Source of the DNA: Catonella sp963545085
Lineage (GTDB): Bacteria > Bacillota > Clostridia > Lachnospirales > Lachnospiraceae
Direction of reading: 5' to 3'
Length of the DNA stretch: 64,000 nucleotides
NCBI GenBank assembly: GCA_963545085.1
Contig: CAUUHV010000008.1
Location: 1 to 64,000 of the forward strand
Shown: piece by piece, positions 61,238 to 64,000 of the stretch
Numbering within the stretch: position 1 is the stretch's first letter
Layout: each line of letters opens with the position of its first letter
Program-made: the position numbers and the translations under genes
Notes under the pieces: model-generated
Told to the model about the DNA's origin: nothing
The model's database searches: none
Seen by the model: only the letters and a program-made list of their open reading frames with translations

Positions 61238-62144
61238 TTTTTTAAAAAGCAGAGCGGTTTTAATTGCTGCCGTAAGTTTCATTTTGTTTATTTTTTATGT
61301 TTCAATGTCACTCGGTGAGCAGAATATGCTGTACTTCAGTATAGCGGCGGATATTGTTATTTTTGTTTTCAGCATTTATTTGATCTTTGATTATATTTCA
61401 TTTAATAAACAACTTTCGGCAGCAGAAGAAAACTTGATTTTGGAGGAAAGAAACGAAATTCTCAGGGCTGAAAAAATATCTGAGGAGAAAAATTTGCAGG
61501 AATATTTTATGATGTGGGTACATCAGATAAAAACTCCGATAACGGCGGCGGAACTTTTGGCAAAAGAAAAAGGCTCTGAGGAAAGGGATGCAAGGTTAAA
61601 GATACAGCTTATTTACATTGAGCAGTACGCGGATATGGCAATGAATTACATTAAGCTTATGAAGCATGAAAGGGATATGGACATAGCGGAGATAGAGCTC
61701 GATGAAATAATAAAGGGCGTTTTAAAGAAATATTCCGCCATTTTTATTTCAAAGCGTATAGAGCTTAAGTACGTGCCTGTAAAGACTAAAATAATTACCG
61801 ACGGCAGATGGATGTCGGTTTTAATAGAGCAGTTTGTTTCAAATGCGCTTAAGTATACGGAAAATGGCTTTATAAGGATAAGATATGACGGAGAAGAAGA
61901 GAAGTTAATTATAGAGGACAGCGGTATAGGTATAAGAAGTGAGGATATTCCTAAAATTTTTGACAAGGGATATTCAGGCTTTAACGGGAGGCTTAACAGG
62001 AAATCAAGCGGACTCGGACTTTATCTTGCTAAAAGAATAGGAGAGAAACTTTCTGTGGATATAGATGTTAAATCAGAAATTGAAAAAGGGAGCTGCTTCG
62101 GACTTTCTTTTAGGAGGATACGGAATAATACCTTTCTAAGTTGA
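61221..62144 (+). CDS. Intramembrane-sensing histidine kinase (BceS-like)
   Basis: A 307-residue kinase with two closely spaced N-terminal membrane helices and almost no extracellular loop, the hallmark of intramembrane-sensing kinases. The H-box is WVHQIKTPITAAELL, the N-box FVSNALKYTENG, then DSGIGI and SSGLGLYLAKRIGE. In BceS-type systems the signal comes from the cognate ABC transporter, here encoded just downstream. Start GTG at 61221 inside the regulator gene. A terminator follows. Confidence 0.92.
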   Translation: MKKIFDFLKSRAVLIAAVSFILFIFYVSMSLGEQNMLYFSIAADIVIFVFSIYLIFDYISFNKQLSAAEENLILEERNEILRAEKISEEKNLQEYFMMWVHQIKTPITAAELLAKEKGSEERDARLKIQLIYIEQYADMAMNYIKLMKHERDMDIAEIELDEIIKGVLKKYSAIFISKRIELKYVPVKTKIITDGRWMSVLIEQFVSNALKYTENGFIRIRYDGEEEKLIIEDSGIGIRSEDIPKIFDKGYSGFNGRLNRKSSGLGLYLAKRIGEKLSVDIDVKSEIEKGSCFGLSFRRIRNNTFLS

Positions 62145-62157
62145 ATTTTCCGTTTTT

Positions 62158-62204
62158 AAAGAGTTGATTTTACCTTTCAAAAATGTAAGATTAGCTCTTT
62201 TTTT
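62158..62204 (+). terminator. Intrinsic terminator between kinase and transporter genes
   Basis: AAAGAGTTGATTTTAC (62158-62173) pairs along 16 positions, including three G-U pairs, with GTAAGATTAGCTCTTT (62185-62200); loop 11 nt; T-run 62198-62204. It separates the two-component genes from the transporter genes. Confidence 0.85.
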
Positions 62205-62241
62205 GTAATTTTAAATAAATGCGTTAAAGATGAAAGGAGGT

Positions 62242-62247
62242 TATAAT
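62242..62247 (+). promoter_or_regulatory. Possible -10 element of the BceAB-like operon
   Basis: Perfect TATAAT 31 bp upstream of the ATPase start, without a recognisable -35, which is what one expects of a promoter needing an activator such as the neighbouring response regulator. Confidence 0.4.
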
Positions 62248-62277
62248 AATAGGCGTAAACAGGAAAGGAGATTTAAT

Positions 62278-63039
62278 ATGACGATTTTAAAGCTTGAAAA
62301 TGTCAAAAAGGTATACGTTACAAAAAGCGTGGTTACGGAGGCGCTGTCTGAAATAAATTTCTCGGTGGAGGAAGGCGAGTTTATATCAATAATGGGAGAG
62401 TCCGGAAGCGGAAAAACAAGTCTTTTAAATATCATAGCTACCCTTGATAAGCCTACGGCAGGAAATGTGGCTATAAGAGAAAAATCGATAAATCTTTTAA
62501 AAAGCTCGGATATAGCGGCTTTTAGGAGAAATGAGCTCGGTTTTGTATTTCAGGATTTTAATTTGCTTGACCAGTTTACTAATAAGGACAATATCTTTTT
62601 GCCTTTGGTGCTTTCAAATAAGGATTATAAGGATATGGAACAGGCTCTTGATAAGATTAAAGATGTTTTAGGGATTACAGGAATTTTAGATAAATATCCT
62701 TATGAAATTTCGGGAGGACAGAAACAGAGAGTTGCGATTGCAAGAGCTGTGATAGCCGGTCCGAGTTTACTTCTTGCGGACGAACCGACGGGGGCTCTTG
62801 ATTCGGCTTCTACAGAGACTATTTTGAAACTTTTTAATAAAATAAATCAGACCGGACAGACAATTCTTATGGTAACCCATTCGTTAAGAGCTTCTTCTTA
62901 TGCTAAAAGAGTGCTGTTTATAAAGGACGGTACTGTATATCATGAGCTTTACAGAGGGGATGAGGAAAGACAGGAAGAGTTTATGGAGAGGATAAACAAT
63001 TCACTTATAATGCTTAATAAAAAGAAGGTATGTCTATGA
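62278..63039 (+). CDS. BceA-like ABC transporter ATPase
   Basis: A 253-residue ATPase: Walker A GESGSGKTS, Q-loop VFQDFNLLDQF, signature ISGGQKQR, Walker B LLLADEPTGALD, H-loop VTHSLRAS. ATG at 62278 has AAAGGAG seven bases upstream; an upstream start at 62230 is unlikely. Its stop overlaps the ATG of the permease gene (ATGA). BceAB-type transporters free lipid II-cycle intermediates from bacitracin and similar peptides and also signal to the kinase. Confidence 0.93.
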   Translation: MTILKLENVKKVYVTKSVVTEALSEINFSVEEGEFISIMGESGSGKTSLLNIIATLDKPTAGNVAIREKSINLLKSSDIAAFRRNELGFVFQDFNLLDQFTNKDNIFLPLVLSNKDYKDMEQALDKIKDVLGITGILDKYPYEISGGQKQRVAIARAVIAGPSLLLADEPTGALDSASTETILKLFNKINQTGQTILMVTHSLRASSYAKRVLFIKDGTVYHELYRGDEERQEEFMERINNSLIMLNKKKVCL

Positions 63040-64000
63040 ATACAAGGTTTATGTTCGGTTTCGCAATGAAAAATCTTAAAGTAAATAAGTTTCTTGAAAT
63101 TCCGTTTATAATTTCATCCGGAATAATGTTGATCTTATTAAACGTAATGGCATCTCTGCTTCAAAATAAATATGTAGTTACCAGGCATAGCTCCCTGTCA
63201 ATGTTTATAGCTTTCGGAGTATTTGTTTCCTGTATATTCACCTTTGTTTTTGTGATTTACGCTAACAGATTCTTAATTAAAAGGCGTAATAAAGAATTTG
63301 CGCTTTATGGCGTGTTGGGACTTGAAAAGAAGCATATAAGAAGAATAATATTTATAGAAAATTTTGTATTATACAGTCTGCTTGCAGTAATAAGCGAAGC
63401 GGGAGGCTTTGTTTTCGGTAAATTGGCATTTTTAGGACTTAACAGGCTTTTGGCGGATAAGATGGGAAACTCGATGGATTATCCTTTTTCAGTCACTGGA
63501 ATGAAAGTGACCTTGATATATATAGCTTTTTTATTCATAGTTATTTATTTGACGAACGCCGTTATTATAGGAAAGGCTACTCCGTCCGAGCTTTTCGGAA
63601 TGGCTCATAGGGGAGAGGGAGAGCCGAAGAACAGAATTATACTTCTCTTAGTCGGTATGACATTACTTGCGGGAGGCTATGGAATAGCGATTACGGTACA
63701 GGGGACATTAAAGAGCCTGTTATTCTTTTTCATTGCGGTAGTTTTGGTAATAGGAGCCACTTACAGCCTTTTTGTGAGCCTTTCGGTTTTTATTTTAAAG
63801 AGGCGTAAAAATAATAAGAAATTTTATTATAAGCCTGATAACTTTCTTTCGGTTTCAGGGATGCTTTATCGAATGAAAAGCAGCGCAATAGGCTTAGCCT
63901 CAATAACCATTTTAAGTACGGGAGTAATAATAGCGCTTTCTGCAACGCTTGCTATTTACGCTAATATAGAAACGGCTATAAATACCACTGTAAACAGAGA
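63036..64000 (+). CDS. BceB-like ABC transporter permease (cut by window end)
   Basis: The frame opens with ATGAATACAAGG overlapping the ATPase stop by 4 bp and stays open for 321 codons to the window edge; no stop is reached. Membrane segments include IPFIISSGIMLILLNVMASLL, SMFIAFGVFVSCIFTFVFVIY and further pairs, with the FtsX-like KRRNKEFALYGVLGLEKKHI loop typical of BceB. The family has ten membrane helices and a large extracellular domain of about 200 residues between helices 7 and 8, which would lie beyond or near the end of the visible part. Only the N-terminal half can be judged. Confidence 0.88.
   Translation, partial: MNTRFMFGFAMKNLKVNKFLEIPFIISSGIMLILLNVMASLLQNKYVVTRHSSLSMFIAFGVFVSCIFTFVFVIYANRFLIKRRNKEFALYGVLGLEKKHIRRIIFIENFVLYSLLAVISEAGGFVFGKLAFLGLNRLLADKMGNSMDYPFSVTGMKVTLIYIAFLFIVIYLTNAVIIGKATPSELFGMAHRGEGEPKNRIILLLVGMTLLAGGYGIAITVQGTLKSLLFFFIAVVLVIGATYSLFVSLSVFILKRRKNNKKFYYKPDNFLSVSGMLYRMKSSAIGLASITILSTGVIIALSATLAIYANIETAINTTVNR

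Noticed and set aside
1..64000. CRISPR arrays, prophage, insertion sequences, integrases
   Set aside because: No regularly spaced repeats, transposase, integrase or phage structural genes were seen on either strand.

Overview
The window looks like chromosomal DNA of a low-GC, Gram-positive anaerobe of the class Clostridia, most likely a member of the Lachnospiraceae; the genus cannot be fixed from the sequence. The reasons are AT-rich intergenic DNA, heavy use of ATA, AGA and CTT codons, strong AGGAGG ribosome binding sites, and families typical of that group: MsmX-type orphan sugar ATPase, YitT, a DUF1836 regulator, FtsEX with an M23 hydrolase and CtpA, BceRSAB-like modules, and a carboxyspermidine polyamine pathway. 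No rRNA, tRNA, CRISPR array, insertion sequence or prophage was seen. Nearly all of it is ordinary backbone; the unusual parts are regulatory regions, fusions and one broken gene.

Layout. 1-4.2 kb: a CheA-like kinase with its receiver, then two G3E-type metal-chaperone GTPases, one with a large His/Cys tandem repeat. 4.3-8.3 kb (minus): a heterodimeric ABC exporter-fold pair preceded by a truncated, frameshifted siderophore-type ATPase. 8.4-20 kb: TPR lipoprotein, HflX, IlvE, CarAB, two unknown small proteins and PcrA. 20-23 kb: a small membrane protein, a DUF1836 regulator, an Asp/Glu racemase-family enzyme and an EEP-family hydrolase.

23-30.4 kb (minus) is a six-gene polyamine operon: arginine decarboxylase, SpeE, carboxyspermidine dehydrogenase, carboxyspermidine decarboxylase, AguA and AguB. 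Together they convert arginine through agmatine, N-carbamoylputrescine and putrescine to carboxyspermidine and spermidine. It is preceded by a near-consensus promoter and a leader of about 450 nt holding several hairpins, an intrinsic terminator and a 15-bp inverted repeat able to sequester the terminator U-tract. This is the best candidate in the window for an undescribed cis-regulatory RNA.

30.5-41.6 kb: dTDP-rhamnose epimerase, a secreted Ig-like protein with two membrane-anchored companions, YitT, MsmX, a large FtsX-type ABC exporter whose apparent promoter carries a G10 tract, and an AlkD-type DNA repair protein. 41.9-47.2 kb: a PucR/CdaR-type regulator coupled to ftsE, ftsX, an M23 hydrolase and ctpA. 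47.3-53.1 kb: ileS, a birA continuous with a lipoprotein-like domain, and dapB. 53.1-57.7 kb: a transglutaminase-like protein followed by DltA-, DltC- and DltB-like genes without DltD. 57.8-60.4 kb: cardiolipin synthase and holA. 60.5-64 kb: a BceRS-like two-component system and BceAB-like ABC transporter, the permease being cut by the window end.
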